Positions 16,313 to 26,400 of a stretch of DNA of 64,000 bases are shown here, piece by piece. This DNA is from Wagnerdoeblera sp046292685. Lineage in GTDB: Bacteria; Pseudomonadota; Alphaproteobacteria; Rhodobacterales; Rhodobacteraceae. Location of the stretch: positions 86,718 to 150,717 of the forward strand of contig NZ_JBKBQM010000001.1 of assembly GCF_046292685.1 (NCBI RefSeq), given 5' to 3'. Made by a program: the position numbers and the translations under genes. Numbering within the stretch: the stretch's first letter is position 1; the number at the start of each line of letters is the position of its first letter. Under the pieces are notes generated by a model, which did not search any database, was not told the origin of the DNA, and saw nothing but the letters and a program-made list of their open reading frames with translations.

Positions 16313-17562
16313 CCGCGCCGGTGTTCCACACGCTCGGCTGCCGGCTCAATGCCTATGAATCCGAAGCGATGAAGGGCCTGGCGGCCGCCGCCGGGGTGCA
16401 GGGGGCGCATGTGGTCAACACCTGCGCGGTGACGGCCGAGGCGGTGCGCAAGGCCCGGCAGGAAATCCGCCGCATCCGCCGCGAACACCCCGACGCGCCG
16501 ATCATCGTGACGGGATGCGCGGCACAGGTGGAACCCGAAACCTTTGCCGCCATGCCCGAGGTGACGCGCGTCATCGGCAACACCGAAAAGATGCAGCCCG
16601 AAACCTGGGCCGGCCTGGTGCCCGACCTGATCGGGGCAACCGAACGGGTGCAGGTCAACGACATCATGGCGGTGCGCGAAACCGCCAGCCACCTGATCGA
16701 CGGGTTCGGCCGCCACCGCGCCTATGTGCAGGTGCAGAACGGCTGCGACCACCGCTGCACCTTCTGCATCATCCCTTACGGCCGGGGCAATTCCCGGTCG
16801 GTCCCGGCGGGCGTGGTGGTGGATCAGATCAAGCGCCTGGTGGACAAGGGCTTTGCCGAGGTGGTGCTGACCGGGGTGGACCTGACCAGCTGGGGCGCCG
16901 ACCTGCCCGCGCAACCCCGGCTGGGCGATCTGGTGCTGCGCATCCTGCGCCTGGTGCCCGACCTGCCGCGCCTGCGCATTTCCAGCATCGACAGCATCGA
17001 GGCAGACGAAAACCTGATGCAGGCCATCGCCTCGGAGCCGCGGCTGATGCCGCACCTGCACCTGAGCCTGCAACACGGCGACGACCTGATCCTGAAGCGG
17101 ATGAAGCGCCGCCACAGCCGCGACGATGCCATCCGCTTTTGCCAAGACGCGCGCCGCCTGCGCCCCGACATCGTGTTCGGCGCCGACATCATCGCCGGCT
17201 TCCCGACCGAGACGGACGCGCATTTCGACAACTCGGTGAAACTGGTGCAGGACTGCGGCCTGACCTTTCTGCACGTCTTTCCCTTCAGCCCGCGCAAGGG
17301 CACCCCGGCGGCGCGGATGCCGCAACTGCCCGGGCCCCTCATCCGCGACCGCGCCGCCGCCTTGCGCGCGGTGGGCGAGGCCGCGCTGACCCGCCACCTG
17401 ACCGCCCAGGTCGGGCGCACCCACCGCATCCTGACCGAATCCCCGCGCATGGGCCGCACCGAACAGTTCACCGAAGTCGCCTTTGCCACCGACCGGCCCG
17501 AAGGCGCCATCGTGACCGCAACGGTGACCGGGCAGGATGGCGGCGTGCTGCTGGCGCCCTGA
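16309..17562 (+). CDS. mtaB: tRNA N6-threonylcarbamoyladenosine-37 methylthiotransferase MtaB
   Basis: A 417-residue radical-SAM methylthiotransferase that adds a methylthio group to t6A37 of tRNAs. UPF0004 domain first (FHTLGCRLNAYESE, VVNTCAVTAEA, VTGCAAQ: three cysteines for the auxiliary 4Fe-4S cluster), then the SAM cluster motif NGCDHRCTFCIIPYGRG, and a C-terminal TRAM-like end. The HTLGCRLN start and the TCAVT motif favour MtaB over MiaB. Overlaps dapF by four bases, an association common in alphaproteobacteria. Confidence 0.93.
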   Translation: MTAPVFHTLGCRLNAYESEAMKGLAAAAGVQGAHVVNTCAVTAEAVRKARQEIRRIRREHPDAPIIVTGCAAQVEPETFAAMPEVTRVIGNTEKMQPETWAGLVPDLIGATERVQVNDIMAVRETASHLIDGFGRHRAYVQVQNGCDHRCTFCIIPYGRGNSRSVPAGVVVDQIKRLVDKGFAEVVLTGVDLTSWGADLPAQPRLGDLVLRILRLVPDLPRLRISSIDSIEADENLMQAIASEPRLMPHLHLSLQHGDDLILKRMKRRHSRDDAIRFCQDARRLRPDIVFGADIIAGFPTETDAHFDNSVKLVQDCGLTFLHVFPFSPRKGTPAARMPQLPGPLIRDRAAALRAVGEAALTRHLTAQVGRTHRILTESPRMGRTEQFTEVAFATDRPEGAIVTATVTGQDGGVLLAP

Positions 17563-17566
17563 TCTG

Positions 17567-17590
17567 CATTTTCTGTCCCCGGGGGCGCCT
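17567..17590. repeat. Partial copy of the dispersed intergenic repeat
   Basis: CATTTTCTGTCC followed by CCGGGGGCGCC, directly after the mtaB stop. It carries the first module of the repeat family but lacks the AAATATCC part and a full hairpin. Confidence 0.45.
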
Positions 17591-17660
17591 GTCGGGTTCG
17601 ACATCGGTCCGAGAAGCGCCAGGCGGCGGCGCAGCACCCCTGCTTTTGCCCCAAGCGCCC

Positions 17661-17689
17661 TTGCAATGCGCGGGCATCCTGCGTATATG
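17661..17689 (+). promoter_or_regulatory. Predicted promoter of the rimP-nusA-infB operon
   Basis: TTGCAA (17661-17666), 17-bp spacer, TATATG (17684-17689). Start would be near 17696, giving a leader of about 90 nt that contains the terminator at 17741-17772. Confidence 0.6.
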
Positions 17690-17740
17690 GCTTGCAACAG
17701 CGGCGCCTCGGGGTCCACACCCGAAGCCCACCGGAAAAGC

Positions 17741-17772
17741 AACGGGCCGCCTGACGGCCCGTTTTTCGTTTT
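17741..17772 (+). terminator. Intrinsic terminator in the rimP leader (possible attenuator)
   Basis: Perfect 8-bp stem AACGGGCC/GGCCCGTT with a 7-nt loop followed by TTTCGTTTT. It lies between the predicted promoter and rimP and only 13 bases before the GTG start, so it would stop transcription of the operon unless bypassed. Confidence 0.7.
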
Positions 17773-17784
17773 GGGGGAGCCCCC

Positions 17785-18426
17785 GTGACCGACACCATGT
17801 CCGACCTCATTGCCAGAACCGCCATCGACCGGCGGCTTGCCGGCATCGTTCAACCCACCATCGAGGCGATGGGCTACGAGCTGGTGCGCATCCGCCTGAT
17901 GGGCGGCAAGACGCGCACCTTGCAGATCATGGCCGACCGGCCCGAAGGCGGCATCAACGTGGACGACTGCGCGCGGATCTCGACGGCCGTATCGGCCGTG
18001 CTGGACGTGGAAGACCCGATCGAGGACAATTACACGCTCGAGGTGTCCAGCCCCGGCATCGACCGGCCGCTGACGCGGTTGAAGGATTTCGACACCTGGA
18101 ACGGTTACGAGGCGCGGGTGGAAACCGGCGAGCTGATCGACGGGCGGCGCCGGTTCAAGGGCATCCTGGCCGGCACCGAAGGCGACGAGATCCTCATCAC
18201 CATCGAGGAAGGCGGCGAGGACGTGACCATCGGGCTGCGGTTCGAATGGCTGTCGGATGCCAAGCTGATCCTGACCGACGAGCTGATCGCGGAAATGCTG
18301 CGCCAGCGCAAGGAATCCGGGGCCTTCGACGGCGCCGACATCGACGAAGACGGGATCGAGGGGATCGAGACCGAAGACCATGACGACGACGAGGCGGAAG
18401 ATCCCGCCGCGCCCGTGAAGCACTGA
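17785..18426 (+). CDS. rimP: Ribosome maturation factor RimP
   Basis: A 213-residue RimP needed for 30S maturation. The N-terminal domain (IVQPTIEAMGYELVRIRLMG) and the signature LEVSSPGIDRPLTRLKDF are intact; the C-terminal SH3-like domain is followed by a very acidic tail (DEDGIEGIETEDHDDDEAED). The GTG at 17785 has GGGGGAG upstream; an in-frame ATG at 17797 is the alternative. First gene of the rimP-nusA-ylxR-infB operon, behind the leader terminator. Confidence 0.95.
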   Translation: MTDTMSDLIARTAIDRRLAGIVQPTIEAMGYELVRIRLMGGKTRTLQIMADRPEGGINVDDCARISTAVSAVLDVEDPIEDNYTLEVSSPGIDRPLTRLKDFDTWNGYEARVETGELIDGRRRFKGILAGTEGDEILITIEEGGEDVTIGLRFEWLSDAKLILTDELIAEMLRQRKESGAFDGADIDEDGIEGIETEDHDDDEAEDPAAPVKH

Positions 18427-18438
18427 CAGGAGGCCGCG

Positions 18439-20046
18439 ATGGCAATCACCTCTGCCAACCAGCTTGAACTGCTGCAAACCGCCGATGCGGTGGCGCGGGA
18501 AAAGATGATCGACCCCGAACTGGTGATCCAGGCCATGGAAGACAGCCTGGCACGGGCCGCCAAGTCGCGCTACGGCGCCGACATGGACATCCGCGTCAAG
18601 ATCGACCGCAAGACCGGCCGGGCCACCTTTGCCCGCGTGCGCACCGTGGTCGAGGACGAGGCGCTGGAAAACCACCACGCGCAGCTGACCGTCAAGCAGG
18701 CGAAGAACTATCTGCGCGACCCCAAGGTCGGCGACGAGATCGTCGACGAAGTGCCGCCGGTGGACCTGGGCCGCATCGCCGCGCAAAGCGCCAAACAGGT
18801 GATCCTGCAGAAGGTGCGCGAGGCCGAGCGCGACCGGCAATACGAGGAATTCAAGGACCGCGTCGGCACCATCATCAACGGCACCGTCAAGCGCGAGGAA
18901 TACGGCAACATCATCGTCGATATCGGCCGGGGCGAAGGCATCCTGCGCCGCAACGACAAGATCGGCCGCGAAAGCTATCGCATCGGCGACCGTATCCGCG
19001 CCTATGTCAAGGATGTGCGCCGCGAGGCCCGCGGCCCGCAGGTGTTCCTCAGCCGCACCTCGCCCGAATTCATGATGGCGCTGTTCAAGATGGAAGTGCC
19101 CGAAATCTACGACGGCATCATCGAGATCAAGGCCTGCGCCCGCGACCCGGGCAGCCGCGCCAAGATCGCCGTCATCAGCTACGACAATTCGATCGACCCG
19201 GTGGGCGCCTGCGTGGGCATGCGCGGCAGCCGCGTGCAGGCGGTGGTGAACGAGCTGCAAGGCGAAAAGATCGACATCATCCCGTGGAACGCCGATGTGG
19301 CGACCTTCCTTGTCAACGCGCTGCAACCGGCCGAGGTGAGCAAGGTGGTGTTCGACGAGGACGCCAGCAAGATCGAGGTCGTGGTGCCGGACGAACAGCT
19401 TTCGCTGGCCATCGGGCGGCGCGGGCAGAACGTGCGCCTGGCCAGCCAGCTGACCGGCCTTGACATCGACATCCTGACCGAGGCCGACGAATCGGCCCGC
19501 CGCCAGGCCGAATTCGCCGAACGCACCAAGCTGTTCATGGACACGCTGGACGTGGACGAGATGATGGCGCAGCTGCTGGTGGCCGAAGGGTTCGCCAACC
19601 TCGAGGAAGTGGCCTACGTCGACATGGACGAGCTGCTGTCGATCGACGGGTTCGACGAATCGACCGCCGAGGAACTGCAGGCCCGCGCCCGCGACCATCT
19701 GGAAGAACAGGCCCGCAAGGCGCTGGAAGCCGCGCGCAAGCTGGGGGTGGAGGAAAGCCTCATCAACTTCGAGGGGCTGACGCCGCAGATGCTGGAGGCC
19801 CTGGGCAAGGAAGGCATCAAGACGCTGGAAGACTTTGCCACCTGCGCCGACTGGGAGCTTGCCGGCGGCTGGACCACCGAAAACGGCCAGCGCAAGAAGG
19901 ACGACGGCATCCTGGAAAAGTTCGACATGTCGCTGGAAGAAGCGCAGAACCTGGTGATGACCGCCCGCGTCATGCTGGGCTGGGTCGATCCGACCGAGAA
20001 TGAACCCGAGGCCGAATCGGCCGACGACGAGGAGGACGAGGCCTGA
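18439..20046 (+). CDS. nusA: Transcription termination/antitermination factor NusA
   Basis: A 535-residue NusA. Order: RNA polymerase-binding N-terminal domain (about 1-130), S1 domain (FKDRVGTIINGTVKREEYGN), KH1 and KH2 domains (ACVGMRGSRVQAVVNELQGE; LAIGRRGQNVRLASQLTG), then helix-hairpin-helix-like acidic repeats (VDMDELLSIDGFDESTAEEL; FEGLTPQMLEALGKEGIKTL) and an acidic tail. It modulates pausing, termination and rRNA antitermination. ACAGGAGG precedes the start, 12 bp after rimP. Confidence 0.97.
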   Translation: MAITSANQLELLQTADAVAREKMIDPELVIQAMEDSLARAAKSRYGADMDIRVKIDRKTGRATFARVRTVVEDEALENHHAQLTVKQAKNYLRDPKVGDEIVDEVPPVDLGRIAAQSAKQVILQKVREAERDRQYEEFKDRVGTIINGTVKREEYGNIIVDIGRGEGILRRNDKIGRESYRIGDRIRAYVKDVRREARGPQVFLSRTSPEFMMALFKMEVPEIYDGIIEIKACARDPGSRAKIAVISYDNSIDPVGACVGMRGSRVQAVVNELQGEKIDIIPWNADVATFLVNALQPAEVSKVVFDEDASKIEVVVPDEQLSLAIGRRGQNVRLASQLTGLDIDILTEADESARRQAEFAERTKLFMDTLDVDEMMAQLLVAEGFANLEEVAYVDMDELLSIDGFDESTAEELQARARDHLEEQARKALEAARKLGVEESLINFEGLTPQMLEALGKEGIKTLEDFATCADWELAGGWTTENGQRKKDDGILEKFDMSLEEAQNLVMTARVMLGWVDPTENEPEAESADDEEDEA

Positions 20047-20068
20047 TTTCGGGCCTCGGGCAATTCCC

Positions 20069-20713
20069 TTGACGCGCGGCGGCAGGCAGACCGACCAGGA
20101 CGACCCCGAACGCAAGTGCATTGCGACCGGGGAAAGCCGGCCGAAACCGGGGTTGATCCGCTTTGCGATCAGCCCCGACGGCATGGTCGTGCCCGACCTG
20201 ATGGGCAAGCTGCCGGGTCGCGGCGTTTATGTGGCCTCTGACCGGGCCGCGCTGGACAAGGCGGTGTCGAAAAACCTGTTTTCGCGCGCTGCGCGGCAGC
20301 AGGTGGCGGTGCCGCCCGACCTGGCCGCGATGGTCGAGGCCGGGCTGGCGCGGCGCGTGGTGGACCTGATCGCCCTGGCGCGCAAGGCCGGGCTGGCCGT
20401 GGCCGGGCTGGAAAAGGTCAAGGACTGGCTGGAAAAGGACAAGGCCCGGGTGCTGATCCAGGCCGAAGACGGGTCGGAGCGCGAAAGGGCGCGGTTGCGC
20501 CCGCCCGACGGACCCGAGAGCCTGGTGACCTGCCTGACGGCGCAGGAATTGGGTTTGGCTTTTGCCCGTGAACGTGCCATACACGCCGCGCTTGGCGCTG
20601 GTGGACTCACGGGACGTGTTGTAGAGGAAGCGGCAAGGCTGGCCGGGCTGCGCCGCGCAGCTGGCAAGCATGTTGGCGGCAGGACCGCCTTGAAGGATAC
20701 GAAAGACGCATGA
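20069..20713 (+). CDS. YlxR (DUF448) - L7Ae fusion, RNA-binding
   Basis: A 214-residue protein joining two RNA-binding modules. Residues ~10-85 are DUF448/YlxR (DPERKCIATGESRPKPGLIR, LPGRGVYV); residues ~95-190 form an L7Ae-like fold (VVDLIALARKAGLAVAGLEK, ARVLIQAEDGSE). YlxR homologues act as RNase P-binding or nucleoid-associated factors; the fusion is common in alphaproteobacteria. No ATG is available after the nusA stop, so the TTG at 20069 is the likely start; an ATG at 20000 would overlap nusA by 47 bases. The stop overlaps infB by four bases. Confidence 0.85.
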   Translation: MTRGGRQTDQDDPERKCIATGESRPKPGLIRFAISPDGMVVPDLMGKLPGRGVYVASDRAALDKAVSKNLFSRAARQQVAVPPDLAAMVEAGLARRVVDLIALARKAGLAVAGLEKVKDWLEKDKARVLIQAEDGSERERARLRPPDGPESLVTCLTAQELGLAFARERAIHAALGAGGLTGRVVEEAARLAGLRRAAGKHVGGRTALKDTKDA

Positions 20714-23256
20714 GCGATACTGACGGCAAGAAACCCCTCGGGCTGGGTGGCGGGACGCGTGGACCTGGCCAGGTGAAGCAGAGCTTCAGCCACGGGCGCA
20801 CGAAGAGCGTCGCCGTAGAGGTCAAGCGCAAGCGCGTGGTGGTGCCGCAGAAGCCGGGCGTCGCCGGTGCCGCCGGCGGGGCATCGCCGCAGCCGCTGGG
20901 CGACCCCGCCAAGCGTCCGGCCGGGATCTCGGATGCCGAGATGGAGCGCCGCCTGGCGGCGCTGCGCGCAGCCAAGTCGCGCGAGGCCGAGGAGGCCGCC
21001 GCCCGCGCCGCCGAAGAAAAGGCGCGCGAGGAAGAACGCCAGCGCAAGCGCGAGGAAATCGAGGCGCGCGAACGCGAGGAACGCGCCGCCGAGGAAGCCG
21101 CCCGCCGCAAGGCCGAGGAGGAGGAGCGGCTGAAGGCCGAGGCCGAGGCCAAGGCCCGCCGCGAGGCCGAGATTGCCCGCCGCGCCGCGAATGCGCCGGC
21201 CAGGGTCGCCGCCGGCGCCGGCGCACCCGGCGCCGCGGCGCCGGTCGGCCCTGCCGACGAACGCACCAAGACCGCGCCCACCCCGCGCAAGACCGACCGC
21301 GAACGCGAACGCGAGGACCGCGAGCGTGCCGCCAAGGCCAAGGGCGGCGACGACAGCCGCCGCGCCGGCAAGCTGACGCTGACCGCCGCGCTGGATGGCG
21401 AAGGCGGCCGCACCCGGTCGCTGGCCGCGATGAAGCGCAAGCAGGAAAAGGCGCGCCAGAAGGCGATGGGCTTTGGCCACAAGCCCGAAAAGCAGGTGCG
21501 CGACGTGCAGCTGCCCGAAACCATCGTGGTGCAGGAACTGGCGAACCGCATGGCCGAACGCGCGGCCGATGTGGTCAAGTGCCTGATGAAGATGGGCATG
21601 ATGGTCAGCATGAACCAGACCATCGACGCCGACACCGCCGAACTGGTGATCGAGGAATTCGGCCACCGCGCCGTGCGCGTGACCGATGCCGACGTGGAAC
21701 AGGCCATCGACACGGTCGTGGACCGCGAAGAAGACCTGCGCCCGCGCCCCCCGATCGTGACCATCATGGGCCACGTCGACCACGGCAAGACCAGCCTGCT
21801 GGACGCGATCCGCAAGGCGAACGTGGTGGCCGGCGAAGCCGGCGGGATCACCCAGCACATCGGCGCCTATCAGGTGACCACGCCCAACGGGTCGCTGGTG
21901 ACGTTCCTCGATACGCCCGGCCACGCGGCCTTTACCAGCATGCGCGCCCGCGGCGCACAGGTGACCGATATCGTGGTGCTGGTGGTGGCGGCCGATGACG
22001 CCGTGATGCCGCAGACGGTCGAGGCGATCAACCACGCCAAGGCGGCCAAGGTGCCGATGATCGTGGCGATCAACAAGATCGACAAATACGATGCGAACCC
22101 GCAGAAGGTGCGCACCGACCTGCTGCAATACGACGTCGTGGTCGAGGAAATGTCCGGCGACGTGCAGGATGTCGAGGTTTCGGCCAAGACCGGCCAGGGC
22201 CTGGACAACCTGCTGGAAGCCATTGCGCTGCAGGCGGAAATCCTGGAACTCAAGGCCAACCCCAACCGCGCGGCGATGGGCGCGGTGATCGAGGCCAAGC
22301 TGGATGTGGGCCGCGGCCCGGTGGCCACGGTGCTGGTGCAGCGCGGCACGCTGCGCAAGGGCGACATCTTTGTCGTCGGCGAAAAGTGGGGCAAGGTCCG
22401 CGCGCTGATCAACGACAAGGGCGAGACAATCGCCGAAGCCGGGCCCTCGGTTCCGGTCGAGGTGCTGGGCCTGAACGGCACGCCCGAAGCGGGCGACGTG
22501 CTGAACGTGGTGGAAACCGAAGCCCAGGCGCGCGAGATCGCCGCCTACCGCGAACAGGTCGCCAAGGACAAGCGCGCCGCCGCCGGCGCCGCCACCACGC
22601 TGGAACAGCTGATGGCCAAGGCCAAGGCCGACCAGTCGGTTGCGGAACTGCCGGTGCTGGTCAAGGCCGACGTGCAGGGCTCGGCCGAGGCCATCGTGCA
22701 GGCGCTGGAAAAGGTGGGCAACGACGAGGTGCGCGTGCGCGTGCTGCACTATGGCGTCGGCGCGATCACCGATTCGGATGTCGGCCTGGCCGAGGCCAGC
22801 GGGGCATCGGTGATCGGGTTCAACGTGCGCGCCAATGCCACGGCGCGGCAGGCGGCGCAGCAGAAGGGCGTCGAGATCCGGTATTATTCGATCATCTACG
22901 ACCTGATCGACGACATCCGCAAGGCGGCCTCGGGCCTCTTGAAGGCCGAAGTGCGCGAGAACTTCATCGGCTATGCCAAGATCCTCGAGGTGTTCAAGAT
23001 CACCGGCGTCGGCAACGTCGCGGGCTGTCTGGTGACCGAAGGCATCGCCCGCCGGTCTGCCGGGGTGCGCCTGCTGCGCGACAACGTGGTGATCCACGAA
23101 GGCACGCTGAAAACGCTCAAGCGCTTCAAGGACGAGGTCAAGGAAGTGCAGTCGGGCCAGGAATGCGGCATGGCCTTCGAGCGTTACGAGGATATCCGCC
23201 CGGGCGACGTGATCGAGATCTTCGAGCGCGAGACGGTGGAACGGTCGCTGGTGTAA
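20710..23256 (+). CDS. infB: Translation initiation factor IF-2
   Basis: An 848-residue IF-2 that places initiator tRNA on the 30S subunit. N-terminal part (1-260) includes a long Glu/Arg/Ala-rich charged helix (about 80-200) and the IF2_N-associated region. The G domain starts near residue 345: GHVDHGKTSLLDAIR, then DTPGHAAFTSMRARG and AINKID. The C-terminal domains end in RPGDVIEIFERETVERSLV. Complete; last gene of the operon, followed by a strong terminator. Confidence 0.98.
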   Translation: MSDTDGKKPLGLGGGTRGPGQVKQSFSHGRTKSVAVEVKRKRVVVPQKPGVAGAAGGASPQPLGDPAKRPAGISDAEMERRLAALRAAKSREAEEAAARAAEEKAREEERQRKREEIEAREREERAAEEAARRKAEEEERLKAEAEAKARREAEIARRAANAPARVAAGAGAPGAAAPVGPADERTKTAPTPRKTDREREREDRERAAKAKGGDDSRRAGKLTLTAALDGEGGRTRSLAAMKRKQEKARQKAMGFGHKPEKQVRDVQLPETIVVQELANRMAERAADVVKCLMKMGMMVSMNQTIDADTAELVIEEFGHRAVRVTDADVEQAIDTVVDREEDLRPRPPIVTIMGHVDHGKTSLLDAIRKANVVAGEAGGITQHIGAYQVTTPNGSLVTFLDTPGHAAFTSMRARGAQVTDIVVLVVAADDAVMPQTVEAINHAKAAKVPMIVAINKIDKYDANPQKVRTDLLQYDVVVEEMSGDVQDVEVSAKTGQGLDNLLEAIALQAEILELKANPNRAAMGAVIEAKLDVGRGPVATVLVQRGTLRKGDIFVVGEKWGKVRALINDKGETIAEAGPSVPVEVLGLNGTPEAGDVLNVVETEAQAREIAAYREQVAKDKRAAAGAATTLEQLMAKAKADQSVAELPVLVKADVQGSAEAIVQALEKVGNDEVRVRVLHYGVGAITDSDVGLAEASGASVIGFNVRANATARQAAQQKGVEIRYYSIIYDLIDDIRKAASGLLKAEVRENFIGYAKILEVFKITGVGNVAGCLVTEGIARRSAGVRLLRDNVVIHEGTLKTLKRFKDEVKEVQSGQECGMAFERYEDIRPGDVIEIFERETVERSLV

Positions 23257-23275
23257 GCGCCTCGACCCACGGTTG

Positions 23276-23312
23276 AAAAGGCCCCCGGACGCAGGTCCGG
23301 GGGCCTTTTTCC
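23276..23312 (+). terminator. Intrinsic terminator after infB
   Basis: 11-bp perfect stem GGCCCCCGGAC/GTCCGGGGGCC, loop GCAG, preceded by AAAA and followed by TTTTT. Placed 20 bases after the infB stop, it closes the rimP operon. Confidence 0.85.
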
Positions 23313-23436
23313 TTGGCGCCGGCGCCGACCGAATGTCTTGAACTGCAGCAACCGGAATGTGGAGTTTGCGCCAGATCAAATACGGTCGAAATGCGGCGGT
23401 TCAGTGTCGGCCCGACATCAACCCCAGGAGGTCATC

Positions 23437-26400
23437 ATGGGAATCACGGGCTTGCCGACAACCGCGGGCAACGATCTTGTCATCGTCACCCCGCCGGGTC
23501 AGCATTCGGCCAACGGCGGAGGCGGGACCGACACGCTGCGCGTGGATTACCGCACGCTGACCACCAACATCGACTATCGCTATGTCGGTGGCGGCTGGTA
23601 CACCTTTACCGACGATTTCGACAGCCGGATCGACCACATCAACTTCGAGCGCTACGAGTTGTGGTTCGGGTCGGGCGACGACGTGCTGCAAGGCGGCGGC
23701 CTGAATGACAGCCTGTCGGGCGGGGCAGGTAATGACGTCATCACCAGCGGCCTCGGCGCGGATTCGATCGACGGCGGCCTGGGCCACGACCGCTGGATCG
23801 GCGACTACGGCAGCCTGAACCTGGATGTGTCGCTGGTGCTGACCATCGGCAACACCTGGGCCAGCATCGCCGCCACCGGCGCGCAGATCCGGCGGATCGA
23901 GTCGGTTACCCTGACCACCGGGGTGGGCGCCGACCTGCTGGATACCCGCGCACAATCGGGCAACCACTGGTTCAGTTCCGGCGACGGCGACGACGTGTTC
24001 ATCGTCAATGCGGGCCGGTCCACCTTCAACGGCGGCAACGGCTTCGACCGGCTGGAGGCGGATTTCAGCGCGGCAACCACCCGGGTGACGCAGGTCTACA
24101 CCTCGGGCGGCTGGTATCGGCTGGCCGATGGCGCCGGGCGCCTTTCGGTGGATTTCATCAATGTCGAACAGTTCTGGCTGACCGGCGGCAGCGCCAGCGA
24201 TTCGCTCTGGGGCGCGGCGGGCAACGACATGCTGTCGGGCAACGGCGGCAATGACTGGCTGAACGGCGGCGCCGGGCGCGATACCATTCACGGCGGCGAC
24301 GGGGTGGATACCTGGCAGGCCGACCAGTCGGCACGCACGCTGGCAACCAACGTGAACCTGAACAGCCAGACCACCAACGTCGGCACGATCTCGGGCATCG
24401 AGGCGCTGCACATGACCGCGGGTCTGGGCAACGACAACCTGGTCGCCCATGCCGGCGCCTATAACGACTATATCTTCGGCAACGACGGCAACGACACGAT
24501 CTCGACCGGCCAGGGCAAGGACAACGTGAACGGTGGCAACGGCACCGACACGCTGGTGATGGACTGGAGCGCGCAGACCGACCCGAGCGCGCATATCACG
24601 CATCGCTACACCTCGGGCGGCTGGTACCGCTATGCCGACAAGGCCGGGAACCGCGTCGACTACATCAACTTCGAACGCTACCGATTGACAGGTGGTGCCG
24701 GCAACGACTGGCTGGGTGGCGGCGCCGATGTGGACACGCTGATCGGCGGCGCCGGCAACGACACGCTGGCCAGCGACCAGGGCCGCGCCACCATCGACGG
24801 CGGGGCGGGCGACGACCTGTGGAATGCCAACCTGACCGCGCTGACCTTCAACTTCAACTTCAACGCGGCGGACAGCCAGACCACCAGCCAGATGACCGGC
24901 CGCAACTTCGACCTGCGCAACATCGAGCAGGTGGAGCTGTCGCTGGGCGCGGGCAACGACAGCATCAGCACCGCAGGCTACAACCTGAACGATGCGGTCT
25001 ATGGCGGCGCCGGCGACGATTCGGTCAACCTGGGCACCGGGCGCGATCTGTTTCATGGCGGCGACGGCACCGACCTGCTCATCATCGACTATTCCGCCCA
25101 GACCGAAGCGGTGACCAACCGCTATACCTCGGGCGGCTGGTATCGCTATGCCGTGGGCGCCGACCGGCACTATGTCGACCACATCGCCGTCGAGCGGTTC
25201 GACGTGACGGGCGGCAGCGCCGATGACCTGCTGGACGGCGGCGGCCTGCACGATGTGCTGCGCGGCGGCGCGGGCGACGACGTGCTGAACAGCGCGCAAG
25301 GCACCGCGATCATCGATGGCGGCACGGGCAACGACCGCTGGGTGGCAGACCTGAGCGCCTTTACCCAGAACCTGGTGTTCAACGCCGCAGCCAGCCAGAC
25401 CACGGCGCAGATGACGGGCCTGGGCTTTGGCGTGACCAACATCGAATCGGTGAACGTGGGCCTTGGGGCCGGGAACGACAACTTCAGCACCGCCGGTTAC
25501 GCGATGGACGATACCGTCTATGGCGGCGGCGGCAACGACCAGATCGCGGTGGGCCTCGGGTTCGACGTGGTGCATGGCGGCGCCGGGACCGACCTGCTGA
25601 TCCTCGACTATTCCTCGGCCACGTCGCAAGTGTCGCGCTGGTATACCTCGGGCGGCTGGTATCGCTATGGCGATGTCGACGGCACCATGGCCACGGACCA
25701 CATCGACGTCGAGCGGTTCAACGTGACCGGCGGCAGCGGCGCCGATGCCCTGGACGGCGGCGGCCTTGCAGATACGCTGAGCGGCGGCGCCGGCGACGAC
25801 ATCCTGAACGGTGGAACCGGCGGCAACGACCGCATCTTTGGCGGCGACGGTTCGGATACCTGGATCATGGACCTGGGCGCCTCGACCCTGTCGCACAAAC
25901 TGACGCTGGACGCGAACGGCAACGGCACGCTGACCAACAACGCCACCCAGGTCAACAGCATCGAAAACGTCCGACTGACCACCGGCGCCGGCAACGATAC
26001 CATCGACCTGTCGCTCAGCACCGGCAACCACAGCATTGCCACCGGCAGCGGCAACGACGTGGTGAACCTGGGCCGCGGCCAGCAACACCGTGTGGACGGC
26101 GGCGCGAATGACGACCTGCTGATCGCCGATGCCTCGCAATCGGCCAGCGGCGTGAAGTCGATGTATGTCGGCGGTGGCTGGTATGCGCTGCGCGGCCTGC
26201 TGGGCTATGACATGCAGTACATCAACGTCGAACGGTTCGACCTGACCGGATCGGCCTTTGCCGACAACATGTTCGGCCACGGCGGGGCCGACACGCTGCG
26301 CGGCGGGGCCGGACGCGACATCCTGAACGGCGGCGACGGCAACGACGTGCTGTTCGGCGGGGCCGGGGCCGACCAGTTCTGGTTCGACACCTGGTCGGGC

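Noticed and set aside
15649..20208. A 1519-codon minus-strand frame across dapF, mtaB, rimP and nusA
   Set aside because: It is a shadow of four well-conserved plus-strand genes and shows no domain of its own.
23587..26211. Phase-variable repeat expansion in the RTX gene
   Set aside because: The ~516-bp units are diverged at protein level with different linkers, so slippage or unit loss is not evident; no short tandem repeat was seen.
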